The notes beneath the pieces are model-generated. The model saw only the letters and a program-made list of their open reading frames with translations, did no database searches and had not been told where the DNA came from. The position numbers and the translations under genes are program-made. Shown one piece after another: positions 37,047 through 46,271 of a stretch of 64,000 bases of DNA; position 1 is the stretch's first letter, and every line of letters begins with the position of its first letter. The DNA is from Amycolatopsis albispora. Its GTDB lineage: Bacteria > Actinomycetota > Actinomycetes > Mycobacteriales > Pseudonocardiaceae. The stretch covers positions 2,666,001 to 2,730,000 of the forward strand of contig NZ_CP015163.1 of the NCBI RefSeq assembly GCF_003312875.1. Direction: 5' to 3'.

Positions 37047-38219
37047 ATGACCGTTTCACCCGCCGTCGGCGAGCCCGCCCAGGATGAGGTCTTCACCCCG
37101 CTGGCACCCGCCATGCTGGCCGACCCCTACGCGGTCTACCAGCGACTTCGCCGCTCCGATCCGGTGCACTGGCACCACCAGCTCGGCGCCTGGGTGCTGA
37201 CCAGGCACGCCGACTGCGTCCGCGTGCTCAAGCACACCGAGGTCTTCTCATCCGATCCGCGCAAGCTCGGCAAGCCGATTCCGGAATCGGTGATCAGCCT
37301 GCAGACCATGGACCCGCCGGAACAGTCCGCAGTCCGCCGCCATTTCCTGTCCGCGTTTCGCCAGCGCGACCTGGACGCCTGGTCCGCGCAGTTACGCCGA
37401 ATCGCCGGGGAACTGCTCGCGAACACCGGGAACAAGCCGTTCGACTTCGTTTCGCATATCGCCGAGCCGCTCGCGCTGCGTGCCATGTGCCTGCTTTACG
37501 ACGTGCCGCACCCCGCCGACGACAAGCCGTTGCGCACGGCCTCGCGCACAATGATCCTCGGAATGGATTCCGGACTCGACCCGGCCCGCCGCGCGCCCGC
37601 GCTCGCCGCCAGGGAAGTGCTCAATACCCACGTCGGGGAATGGCTGGCGAGGCCGTCGCGGCCGGCTCCGCTGGCCGGGCTCGACCAGGTCGGCTCGATC
37701 GAGCGCCAGTACCTGGTCAACTCGCTCCGCGCGGTGTTCGACGCCGGGTTCTCCACCACCGCCAACCTGCTCGGCAACACGATGAAGTACCTGACCGGCC
37801 AGGGCCCGCTGGCCACCGCGGACCTGCGGCGGCTGGATGCCCGCGCGGTCGACGAACTGGCCAGGCTCGACGGCCCGGTGCAGGCGGTGAGCCGCCACTG
37901 CCTGACCGGTGGGCAACTCGGCGAACAAGAATTCCGCCGCGGCGAAGTGGTGATCGTGATGCTGGGTGCGGCGAACCACGACCCGGCGGTGTTCGCGCGC
38001 CCGGCGGAGGCCGACTTCGCCCGCGATCCCAACCCGCACCTCGGGTTCGGCCGCGGGGTGCACGCCTGCCTCGGCGGGCATCTCGCCACCCGGGTCACGC
38101 TCGCCCTGTTCGAGGCACTCGCCACGCACTGCGAGCGGATCGAACGCGCCGGCGAGCCCGTCCAGCGGCCGACAGCCACCCAGCGCGGCCTCGACAGCCT
38201 GCCCCTGGTCGCCGGGTGA
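37047..38219 (+). CDS. cytochrome P450, candidate biaryl-crosslinking enzyme
   Basis: 390 codons, ATG six bases after GGAG. Heme ligand Cys341 lies in GFGRGVHACLGG; the K-helix ExxR is ELAR near residue 270; the PERF-type region reads FARPAEADFARDPN. The I-helix reads DAGFSTTANLL (residues 232-242): Ser236 stands where nearly all P450s have Asp or Glu before Thr. Soluble bacterial class I; it needs a ferredoxin from elsewhere. Upstream lies the MDYPH mini-ORF, downstream a convergent secreted aminopeptidase. The favoured role is Tyr-His crosslinking of the pentapeptide. The alternative is tailoring a PCP-bound product of the NRPS genes at 27-31 or 51-64 kb. Confidence 0.9.
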   Translation: MTVSPAVGEPAQDEVFTPLAPAMLADPYAVYQRLRRSDPVHWHHQLGAWVLTRHADCVRVLKHTEVFSSDPRKLGKPIPESVISLQTMDPPEQSAVRRHFLSAFRQRDLDAWSAQLRRIAGELLANTGNKPFDFVSHIAEPLALRAMCLLYDVPHPADDKPLRTASRTMILGMDSGLDPARRAPALAAREVLNTHVGEWLARPSRPAPLAGLDQVGSIERQYLVNSLRAVFDAGFSTTANLLGNTMKYLTGQGPLATADLRRLDARAVDELARLDGPVQAVSRHCLTGGQLGEQEFRRGEVVIVMLGAANHDPAVFARPAEADFARDPNPHLGFGRGVHACLGGHLATRVTLALFEALATHCERIERAGEPVQRPTATQRGLDSLPLVAG

Positions 38220-38221
38220 GT

Positions 38222-39634
38222 TCATCGGCCGGAAGCCGCCCGCACGTCGTCGGCGTAGACCGCGAACCGGCCCACCGCCCAGACCGTCGCCAGCACGCTC
38301 TGCTTCAACGCGGGCACGTCGATATGCGCCAGGTCGTCGCAGGGCTGGTGGTAACACGGATCGTAGAACTGGCCCGCCGTGCCACCGAAAACGGCGGCCT
38401 CCTCGGCGGTTTTGATGCCACGCCCGCCACCGTGCGCGCCACCGGACGGGATCCCGGCGGCCATGAACGCCTCGCTGTCGGAGCGCATTTCCGAGAAGTC
38501 CGCCTTCTTGATCGGCACGCCCTGCAAGCCGTAGCCCTGGGCGATGACCGCCTCCACCTGCCCCGAGCCGGGCGGCCCGCCGGGGCTGCCCGTGCCGGGG
38601 AACTCGCTGTCGTCGCCGTCCATCACGAACCGCACGTAGTTCGACGACGCGAGCATCTCGTAGTTGAGGTAGAGCGTGATCGCGTCCCGCTCCGCGGGGC
38701 CGAGGGTATCGATGTAGTGCGCGGAACCGACGTTGACCAGTTCTTCGGCGCCCCAGAAGGCAAATCGCACCTTGTTCGGCACGTGCTCCTGGTACGGCCC
38801 GAGCAGGACCGCGGCCCGCAGCACGGCGGCCACGCTGCTGCCGTTGTCGTTGATCCCCGGCCCGTCGGGGGTGCCGTCGAGATGGGCTCCCGCCATCACG
38901 ATGTTGTCCGCGCGGCCACCGCGGGTCTCCGCGAAGAGGTTCACCGTGGTGCCGTGGATGTCGTGACCGCGCAGTTCGACGGTGACCGTGCCGGGGTTGA
39001 GCGCCTCCGCGTCCTGCTGGCTCAGGAAACCCACCGGTATCGACGATCCCGGCGTGCGGCGGCGCAGATTGGTCCAGGGTGCGGGGGAAACGTCGTACAG
39101 CAGCAGCGCCGCCGCACCGGCCTGGCTCGCCGCCAGCGCGTGCTGCGCCGAAGTGCAGCCGTCGGTGCGGGACAGCACCACGGTCCCGGCGCTCTCCGGC
39201 GGGTACTCGGCGGCCGAACACCCCGAGGTGGCAAGAAAAGTCACTGGCGCGGTGAGGCCGCCGACCGGCGTCGACGGTGCGTACTGCGCCATCAGCACCC
39301 GCGGTGAAGCACCGCCGGAATCGACCACTCGCTCCGCGTCGAAGCCGAACCCGTGGTAGGGCACGTCCTGGTAGGTCACCTGGTAACCGGCCGCGGTGAG
39401 CTGGGCGTCCACGTAGCGGCGGGATTCCTCGAAGCCGGGCGTGCCCACCTCACGGTTGCCACCGTGCGCGGCGGCGATCGCGTCGAACGCGGCGAGGTCG
39501 GCCAGCGCCCGCTCCCCCACCGGCGCACGGGTCAGCCGCTCGGCCAGCCACCCCGGCTCCGGCCCGGCCGCCACCGCGGGCACCGCACCCACCAGGCTCG
39601 CGATCACCGCGACGATCAGCCCTCTCCCCCGCAT
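38222..39634 (-). CDS. secreted M28 aminopeptidase with PA domain
   Basis: 470 codons. Signal peptide (RGLIVAVIASLVGAVPAVAA), a helical start, a PA insertion (residues about 95-235; VLMAQYAPSTPVGGLTAPVT to LNPGTVTVELRG), then the M28 zinc domain: GAHLDG, GINDNGSS, WGAEE, and CYHQPCDD provide His, bridging Asp, catalytic Glu-Glu and the last His. In the segment YLNYEML the usual ligand Asp (NFDM) is Glu. These enzymes remove hydrophobic N-terminal residues. Its 3' end is two bases from that of the P450 gene. An aminopeptidase here could remove the Met-Asp leader from a crosslinked peptide; this is inference. Confidence 0.88.
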   Translation of the reverse strand: MRGRGLIVAVIASLVGAVPAVAAGPEPGWLAERLTRAPVGERALADLAAFDAIAAAHGGNREVGTPGFEESRRYVDAQLTAAGYQVTYQDVPYHGFGFDAERVVDSGGASPRVLMAQYAPSTPVGGLTAPVTFLATSGCSAAEYPPESAGTVVLSRTDGCTSAQHALAASQAGAAALLLYDVSPAPWTNLRRRTPGSSIPVGFLSQQDAEALNPGTVTVELRGHDIHGTTVNLFAETRGGRADNIVMAGAHLDGTPDGPGINDNGSSVAAVLRAAVLLGPYQEHVPNKVRFAFWGAEELVNVGSAHYIDTLGPAERDAITLYLNYEMLASSNYVRFVMDGDDSEFPGTGSPGGPPGSGQVEAVIAQGYGLQGVPIKKADFSEMRSDSEAFMAAGIPSGGAHGGGRGIKTAEEAAVFGGTAGQFYDPCYHQPCDDLAHIDVPALKQSVLATVWAVGRFAVYADDVRAASGR

Positions 39635-39779
39635 GTGGTCCTCCCCAGTGAGTCATGCCACTCTTCGCAGCGTCCCACTGCGTGGTACGCCCGCCGTACC
39701 GGCAAACGGAGGTCACCCCACGCGGAAAAGGGTTACCGGGTGCAGGATCACCTATTACGGCGTGCTTACGGTTGCTCGG

Positions 39780-39795
39780 GCACCGGAGCCGGTGC
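39780..39795. promoter_or_regulatory. 16-bp perfect inverted repeat upstream of the TlpA/CcdA pair
   Basis: GCACCGG-AG-CCGGTGC, 58 bases before the TlpA-like start. Short GC-rich palindromes also arise by chance in such DNA, so the operator call is tentative. Confidence 0.3.
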
Positions 39796-39852
39796 GGCCG
39801 CGCACCGCCTACTGTCGTCGCCGCACCAGGTTTGCTACGAAAGGTGGTCCCG

Positions 39853-40398
39853 GTGAAGCTCCTCCGGTCCGCGGGACTGGTGATCGCCACGCTCGCGCTG
39901 CTCGCCGGGTGCGGCCAGCCCAGCACACCGGCGACCCCGGCCCCGGCCGCACCGGCCGCGCCGGGCACCACGGAACCAGCCGCGGCTGGTGTCCCCGAGC
40001 AGCTCCGGTTCAGCGTGAAAACCGTCGACGGCAAGGACTTCTCCGGGCAGAGCCTCGCGGGCAAGCCGGCGGTGCTGTGGTTCTGGGCGCCGTGGTGCCC
40101 GGTGTGCCAGCGCGAGGCGCCGACCGTGGCCAAGGCCGCGCAGGCGGGCACCGGCGCCACCTTTGTCGGTGTCGCCGCGCAGGACGAGGTTCCCGCGATG
40201 CGGGAGTTCGTGGCCAAGTACCAGCTGGGCAGCTTCGAGCACCTCGCCGACCTCGACGCCGCGGTGTGGCAGCGGTTCGGCGTGACCAAGCAACCGGCGT
40301 TCGCGTTCATCGGCGCGGACGGCTCGGTGGAGGTGGTCAAGGGCACACTGTCCGAAAAGGACCTCACCGCGCGCGTGCGTGCGCTCACCAGCGGCTGA
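39853..40398 (+). CDS. TlpA/ResA-like thioredoxin lipoprotein
   Basis: 181 codons from GTG 39853 (AAAGGTGG upstream). A lipoprotein signal is clear (VIATLALLAGCG, lipobox LAGC), then a Pro/Ala spacer and a thioredoxin fold with the active site WAPWCPVCQREAP and the cis-Pro in VTKQPAFAF. It acts outside the membrane, taking electrons from the CcdA-like protein encoded next (stop and start one base apart), to reduce disulphides, for example in apocytochrome c, or to protect secreted thiol proteins. Confidence 0.88.
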   Translation: MKLLRSAGLVIATLALLAGCGQPSTPATPAPAAPAAPGTTEPAAAGVPEQLRFSVKTVDGKDFSGQSLAGKPAVLWFWAPWCPVCQREAPTVAKAAQAGTGATFVGVAAQDEVPAMREFVAKYQLGSFEHLADLDAAVWQRFGVTKQPAFAFIGADGSVEVVKGTLSEKDLTARVRALTSG

Positions 40399-40399
40399 G

Positions 40400-41260
40400 A
40401 TGGACCCGGAGACGCTGGGCTTCGCGCTGGCCGCCGGTCTGGTCGCGGCGCTGAACCCGTGCGGGTTCGCGATGCTGCCCGCCTACCTCACCCTGGTGAT
40501 CGCGGGCGGCGACGGCGAGTCGCGCGGCCGTGCCGCGCTGGTCGGCCGGGCACTGGCGGCCACGGCCGCGATGGCGCTGGGCTTCCTGGTGGTGTTCGGC
40601 GTCTTCGGGCTGGTCGTGGCACCGCTGGCGGCGTCGGTCCAGCAGTACCTGCCCGTGATCACCGTGGTGATCGGCGCCGCGCTGCTCGGGCTCGGCGTCT
40701 GGATGCTCACCGGCCGCGAACTCACCGTGTTGCTGCCGAAGCTGACCAAGGGCGCGCCCACCGCGCGAGTGGGGTCGATGTTCGGTTACGGCGTGGCGTA
40801 CGCGATCGCGTCGCTGTCCTGCACCATCGGCCCGTTCCTCGCGGTCACCAGCGCCACCTTCCGCGGCGGCTCCCTGCTCGGCGGCATCACCGCCTACCTC
40901 GCCTACGGCCTGGGCATGACGCTGGTCGTCGGCGTGCTCGCGACCGCCGTCGCGCTCGCCAGCTCTGCCGTGACCACCGCGTTTCGCCGCCTGCTGCCGC
41001 ACATCAACCGGATCGGCGGCGGGCTGCTCGTGGCCGTCGGCCTGTACGTCGGTTACTACGGCGTCTACGAGCTACGGCTCTACTTCGGTGACGGCGACGC
41101 CGCCGACCCGGTGATCGAGGCAGCCGGGGCCGTCCAGGAAACCCTGGCCGGTTGGGTGGAGGGCATCGGCGTGCTGCCGCTGCTGGGCGTGCTCGCCGCG
41201 TTGATCCTCGCCGCCGTTGCGCTCGGCCGCCGCAAGGCGGGCAAGCGCCCGCCCGGATGA
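40400..41260 (+). CDS. CcdA/DsbD-family thiol-electron transporter
   Basis: 286 codons, ATG one base after the TlpA-like stop. Six to seven membrane segments; the first half carries LNPCGFAMLPAYL and the second SLSCTIGPFLAV, placing the two redox Cys in symmetric positions as in CcdA. It moves reducing power across the membrane to the adjacent lipoprotein. A C-terminal extension of about 70 residues contains an extra membrane helix (VLPLLGVLAALILAAVALGR) and a basic tail. Confidence 0.88.
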   Translation: MDPETLGFALAAGLVAALNPCGFAMLPAYLTLVIAGGDGESRGRAALVGRALAATAAMALGFLVVFGVFGLVVAPLAASVQQYLPVITVVIGAALLGLGVWMLTGRELTVLLPKLTKGAPTARVGSMFGYGVAYAIASLSCTIGPFLAVTSATFRGGSLLGGITAYLAYGLGMTLVVGVLATAVALASSAVTTAFRRLLPHINRIGGGLLVAVGLYVGYYGVYELRLYFGDGDAADPVIEAAGAVQETLAGWVEGIGVLPLLGVLAALILAAVALGRRKAGKRPPG

Positions 41261-41375
41261 GCCGCCACCGCTGATCGGGTGAACCCCGCAACCCCCGAAA
41301 TCTGGGGATCCCGCTCCGGCCTCTTCCCGGGGACGGTGGTCTCCGACGGGGATCGGACGCAGGGGGGCAAAGGGA

Positions 41376-44300
41376 ATGGGTGTTCCGTTACGACGCCGGG
41401 CCTTGATCGCGGGTGCGGTGGCGCTCGCGCTGGTCGCGGGCGTGCTCGTGGTGGTGTGGCGATCCGCCGGGAACAGCGGCACCACCGCGCCGCAGCCGTG
41501 CCCGGACCTGTCCGCGGTGCCGTGCGTGCCGGACGCGCCGCTGACCACCGTGCCGCTGGCCGGCGGGCGCCTGGCGCTGGTCCACGCCGGTGATCGCCTG
41601 GACGGCGGCCCGGTGCAGCAGGCGACCTGGCACGGCTGGACCCTCACCGACCGGCACACCTACCTGCCCGAGCAGAGGCTGCTGGTGCTCGGCGACGGGC
41701 GAACCCGGACGGTGGAGGCCGTCGCACGCACCGCGGCGGGCGCCCAGAGCCTGGTGATCGGGTCCGAGGACGGGCGCGAGGTGTACGAGTTCGACGTGCG
41801 GGGGCGGCACCTGCGCACGGTCGCCGCCGTGACCGGCGCGCCGGTTCGCGCCTTCGGTTACGACGACGGCGGCAGGCTCAACGGGATCACCACGGCCACC
41901 GGCGGCGAGATCGGCCTGCACTACGGCGCCGAAGGCCCGGCGCCGACCTCGATCACCGTGGACGAATCCGAGATCGGCCTGGTCGCCGAGCCCGACGGCC
42001 GCCTGCTCGCGGTGACCGACGTCGACGGGGCCAACTGGCTGTTCGGGTACACCGAGACCGCGCGGCTCGCCTCGGTGACCGGCCCGGCGGGCGGCACGAC
42101 GCGCTACGAGTACGACGGCGCCCGGCTCGCCAAGGTGCGCAACCCCGGCGGCGGCAGCCTGCGTTACGAAGCCGTCGATGCCGGGCTGACGATCACCGCC
42201 GACACCGGCGACCGCGTGGAATACCGGTCCGAACGCGCGGACGACGGCACGATCCGCCGGTCCTTCAGCCAGACCGGCGCCGGTTCGGTGACCGAGACGA
42301 TCGAACCCGGCGGCGACCGGCGGATCGAACCGGGCGACGGCACGGTGGTCGAACTCGGTGTGACCAACGATCCGCGGTTCGGCGCCTCGATGCCGGTGAT
42401 CGCCAGGAAGAGCGTGACGCCGCCCGGTGGGGCACCGCGGGAAACCCGGTTCGACCGCACCGCGGTACTGGCCGACCAGGCCGATCCGCTGAGCGTGACA
42501 ACCCTGCACGAAGAAGACACCGACGCGGGCAAGTGGGACTACCAGGCGGCGACCAGGACGCTGACCGCGACCAGCCTGGCGGGCCGCGTCACCACCACCC
42601 GGTTCGACGAGCAGGGGCGGGCGGCCGCCACCCAGCAGCCCGGCTTGCCCGCGGCGGAGTACGGCTACGACCAGCGCGCGCTGACGTCGGTGGCACTCGG
42701 CGACCGCACCTGGCGCCACCGCTACGACCAGCAGACCGGCACACTGTCCACGGAGGACCCGGCGGGCACCGGATCGGTGGTGCTGGACCCGGCGGGCCGG
42801 GTGGTCGAACGGGTGCTCGGGGACGGCGCGCCGACGGTGTCCGGTTACGACCAGGCGGGGCGCGTGACCAGCACCAGCACACCCCGGCGCGCGCAGCACG
42901 TGAACACCTGGACCGCGGCCGGCACGCTGGCGAGCTATACCCCGCCCGGCGAACCGGTCGAAGACCTGCAGCTGCTCAGCGACGCGCTCGGCAGGCCGAC
43001 CGCGCTGAACGCCGGTGGAGAGCGGCAGTACGAGATCGGCTACGACGCCGGCGCGATTTCGGTACGAGCACCGGGTTTCGGGCTTTCCGTGGAACGGACC
43101 GACGCCGGGCAGATCCGCTCCGCCGCGGTGGAGGGCGGGGTGAAGACCGACTACGGCTACCACGGTGACCGCCTGGTCAAGGAGACGCTGTCTGGCCCCG
43201 TCCAGGCCGAAGTCTCGGCGAGCTACGCCGACACCGGGCGGCTCGCCGCCGTCCGTGTCGGCCCCGAGGCGAATCTCGCCGTGGCGCATGACGCGGACGG
43301 GCTGCTCACCAGGTTCGGCCCGGTCGAACTGCGGCGGGACCCGGCGAGCGGGCTGGTCCGGCAGTACGCGGCCGGGCCGGTCACCGTGGCCGCCGAGCAC
43401 AACCAGTACGGCCAGCTCACCCGGCGCACGGTGAGCGGCCAACACGGCGAGATCGCCAGCCTGGCCTTCGAACGGGACGCGGCGGGCCGGGTGACCAAGG
43501 CCGTCGAGCGCACCCGGCAGGGGAACCGGACCGAAACGTTCGGCTACGACGCGCAACGCAGGCTCACCGGCCCGGCCTACGACGCCAACGGCAATCCCGC
43601 GTCGATCGGTGGCAAACCGGCGACCTACGACGAGCGGGACCGGTTGCGCGCACTGGGTTCGGCCGCCCTGTCCTACGACAAGACGGGCCGCCTGGTCTCG
43701 ATCACCGACGGCGCCGCGCGGACCGGCTACGGCTGGGATCCGCTGGGACGGCTGACTTCGGCGACCCCGGCGGGCGGCAAGAAGCTCGATTACCTGGTCG
43801 ACGCCCAGGGCCGCCGGATCGCCAAGCTGGCGGACGGCAGGATCGTCGCCGCCTGGGTTTATCTCGACTCGGTCCGGCCGATCGCCGAACTGGACGCGAC
43901 CGGCAAGGTGGCCGCCACCTTCGCCTACGACGACGCCGGTCAGCTGATCGGGATGACCAGGGACGGCAAGGATCACGTGATCGTCACCGACCAGCGCGGC
44001 AGCCCGGTGCTCGTGGTCGACGCCGCCACCGGCGAAGCGGCCCAGCGCATGGCCTACGACGCGGCGGGCAATGTCGTCGAGGACACCAATCCCGGCTTGC
44101 AGCCGTTCGGCCTGGCCGGTGGGCTCTACGACGCGGACACCAAACTGGTCCACTTCGGATCGCGCGAGTACAGCCCCGCGCTCGGCCGCTGGCTCGCCCC
44201 CGATCCGCAGGGTTTCGAAGCCGGAGACGCCAATCTCTACCGCTACGCACTGGGAGATCCGGTCAACCTGACCGATCCGACCGGCGGTTCGGTCGGCACC

Positions 44301-46268
44301 ATCGGCGTGTGCGGCATGGTCGGTGCCGCCTTGATCGCGGGCCTCAGCCTCGGCGTCTGCTTCCAGGTGTTCAGCGACGGCACCATCGGTTTCTACAAGG
44401 CAGGCGGGCCTTCGGCGGGAGTCCAAGGTGGACTGAGCGCGGGTGCGGGCGTCAACCTGGGCTGGCTGCCGACCCCGGCGAACGGCGTGGACCCGGTAGG
44501 GTCGCAGGCTTTCGAAGGCTGGTCCAACGGCATCGCGGCCGGGGCCGGCCCGTGGGGCGCCGGGGTGTCCTGGCCGCCCGAAGGCATCACCGGGTACACC
44601 GGTATCAACGTCGGCGGCGGCAAGTCCTGGGGCGGCGGCATGGGCATCGCCGTCACCGGAACCGGGGCGGAGTGCCTCTACTGCACCGGCCCGGTCGGCG
44701 CCATGATCGCCAGGGCACTGGTCGACGCCTGGCTCGCGACCACCTTCCCCGGCCAGCACCTTTCGCTGCCCAAGTCCTGGGCCGAGGCGGGGCAACGGCT
44801 CGCGGCCATGTTCGGCGAGCCGCACCTGCGGACCAGCCGCGGCATGTACGACTTCATGGGCGTCGGCGAGTTCGTCGCCGCCACCGACGGTTCGGGCACC
44901 TTCGAGGTCCAGGTCCGGCAGCGGCCGATCCCCGGCGGTTCCGTGCCCGCCTCGATGATCACCGCGCTGGCGGCCACTGTGGACGGTGATCGGGTCGGGA
45001 TCTACCGGTCGGAGCGGGGAAACCGGGTGCTCGTCAACGGCGAACCGGTGCCGGCGGCGACCCGCTCGCTGGCCCTGCCGCGGGGTGGCGCGCTGCGGCT
45101 GACCGGTGAGGCGTGGACGATCAAGTGGGCCGACGGTTCGATCGTCGAGGTACAGGAGGACGGACCCGCCCAGTCCGTCGGGTTCGCCGCCGCACCGGCG
45201 CGCGCGGGCAAGCTGACCGGGCTGCTCGGCACGGCGGGCGGGAAGCTGGTCAAGCCGGACGGCACGGAGATCGACACCACGAACTGGCCGCCGTCGTTCG
45301 ACGCGGTGCACCGGGACTTCGGGCCGTCCTGGCGGGTCACGCAGGACCGCAGCCTGTTCGACTACCAGCCGGGCGAAAGCGCGGACGGCTTCCACGACCC
45401 CGATTTCGCCACCCGGCCGGTGGACGTGGCCGCACTGCCCGAGGCGGCCCGCGCGCTCGCCGAGCGGTTGTGCGCCCCGTTACGGGACCAGGGAAACCAG
45501 GACGCCTTCGCCGCCTGCGTGCTCGACGTCGCCGCCACGGGCCAAGCGGGATTCGCCTCGACGGCACAACGCGCCGCGGCCACCGTGCTCCCGCCGGACC
45601 TCGCCGACCGGATGGCCTGGACCCCGCCGCCGGTCACCACCCCCGGTCCGGTGGTGCCGGGCGGAACGGTGCGGGACGGCGACCGCGTCACCGGAACCGT
45701 GGCGAACCCGGGTGACCGCAACACCTACACCCTCGAGCTGGCGGACGCGGTGCACTTCAGTCTCGTCGACGTCGAGGGCGACATCGAGGTGACGGTGTCC
45801 GGCGGAGGCGACGCCGCGCCCCGGATCATTCCGGGTCCCCACCAGTACGCCGTGTCGGCACCGGGCCGCTACGAACTGACGGTGGTACCCCGCGACGGCC
45901 AGTCCGGCGCCTACGGCTTCCGGGTGGTCGCGCGGCGGCCACGCCAGTTCGAAGTGGCGCCGGGCGACCGGATCGGCGCCGGTGGGGTGCCGGGCACCGG
46001 ACGGCTCGACCTGCCCGGCCGGGTGGACGTCTACGTGGTGGATCCCCGTGGGGCCCGGCGCATCGAGCTGACCGAGGGCACGCCGTGCGACGACGTGACC
46101 CTCGGCTTCAGCGACACGGCGGAAGCACCGGCGGTGTCCACGCCTTCGCTGGTGTGCTGGGGCGTGACCTCGCCCGAGCTGGACGGCGACGGCCCGGTGA
46201 TGGTGGTCGTCTGGTCCGAGAACGGCCGGACCGGTGACTACTCGTTCGGCATCGAACCCGCCGGCTGA
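41376..46268 (+). CDS. RHS/YD-repeat surface protein with vWD domain and PPC-like C-terminus
   Basis: 1630 codons. An N-terminal membrane anchor or uncleaved signal (ALIAGAVALALVAGVLVVVW), then YD repeats over about residues 130-930 (for example FGYDDGGRLNGIT, YEYDGARLAKV, GYDQAGRVTSTST), and the conserved RHS core end (REYSPALGRWLAPDPQGF, about 930-970). A Gly-rich spacer follows, then a vWD-like domain (GEPHLRTSRGMYDFMGVGEF to LTGLLGTAGG, about 1148-1295) and a beta-rich PPC-like tail. In most RHS proteins the core end is followed by a toxin; here the vWD and beta domains take that place and no immunity gene follows. Likely a large cell-surface or adhesion protein. Confidence 0.85.
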   Translation: MGVPLRRRALIAGAVALALVAGVLVVVWRSAGNSGTTAPQPCPDLSAVPCVPDAPLTTVPLAGGRLALVHAGDRLDGGPVQQATWHGWTLTDRHTYLPEQRLLVLGDGRTRTVEAVARTAAGAQSLVIGSEDGREVYEFDVRGRHLRTVAAVTGAPVRAFGYDDGGRLNGITTATGGEIGLHYGAEGPAPTSITVDESEIGLVAEPDGRLLAVTDVDGANWLFGYTETARLASVTGPAGGTTRYEYDGARLAKVRNPGGGSLRYEAVDAGLTITADTGDRVEYRSERADDGTIRRSFSQTGAGSVTETIEPGGDRRIEPGDGTVVELGVTNDPRFGASMPVIARKSVTPPGGAPRETRFDRTAVLADQADPLSVTTLHEEDTDAGKWDYQAATRTLTATSLAGRVTTTRFDEQGRAAATQQPGLPAAEYGYDQRALTSVALGDRTWRHRYDQQTGTLSTEDPAGTGSVVLDPAGRVVERVLGDGAPTVSGYDQAGRVTSTSTPRRAQHVNTWTAAGTLASYTPPGEPVEDLQLLSDALGRPTALNAGGERQYEIGYDAGAISVRAPGFGLSVERTDAGQIRSAAVEGGVKTDYGYHGDRLVKETLSGPVQAEVSASYADTGRLAAVRVGPEANLAVAHDADGLLTRFGPVELRRDPASGLVRQYAAGPVTVAAEHNQYGQLTRRTVSGQHGEIASLAFERDAAGRVTKAVERTRQGNRTETFGYDAQRRLTGPAYDANGNPASIGGKPATYDERDRLRALGSAALSYDKTGRLVSITDGAARTGYGWDPLGRLTSATPAGGKKLDYLVDAQGRRIAKLADGRIVAAWVYLDSVRPIAELDATGKVAATFAYDDAGQLIGMTRDGKDHVIVTDQRGSPVLVVDAATGEAAQRMAYDAAGNVVEDTNPGLQPFGLAGGLYDADTKLVHFGSREYSPALGRWLAPDPQGFEAGDANLYRYALGDPVNLTDPTGGSVGTIGVCGMVGAALIAGLSLGVCFQVFSDGTIGFYKAGGPSAGVQGGLSAGAGVNLGWLPTPANGVDPVGSQAFEGWSNGIAAGAGPWGAGVSWPPEGITGYTGINVGGGKSWGGGMGIAVTGTGAECLYCTGPVGAMIARALVDAWLATTFPGQHLSLPKSWAEAGQRLAAMFGEPHLRTSRGMYDFMGVGEFVAATDGSGTFEVQVRQRPIPGGSVPASMITALAATVDGDRVGIYRSERGNRVLVNGEPVPAATRSLALPRGGALRLTGEAWTIKWADGSIVEVQEDGPAQSVGFAAAPARAGKLTGLLGTAGGKLVKPDGTEIDTTNWPPSFDAVHRDFGPSWRVTQDRSLFDYQPGESADGFHDPDFATRPVDVAALPEAARALAERLCAPLRDQGNQDAFAACVLDVAATGQAGFASTAQRAAATVLPPDLADRMAWTPPPVTTPGPVVPGGTVRDGDRVTGTVANPGDRNTYTLELADAVHFSLVDVEGDIEVTVSGGGDAAPRIIPGPHQYAVSAPGRYELTVVPRDGQSGAYGFRVVARRPRQFEVAPGDRIGAGGVPGTGRLDLPGRVDVYVVDPRGARRIELTEGTPCDDVTLGFSDTAEAPAVSTPSLVCWGVTSPELDGDGPVMVVVWSENGRTGDYSFGIEPAG

Positions 46269-46271
46269 CGG

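Noticed and set aside
41388..45395. 1335-codon open frame on the minus strand opposite the RHS gene
   Set aside because: Composition is Arg/Gly/Val/Ala-rich as in GC-biased shadow frames; the plus strand has clear YD repeats and a conserved core.
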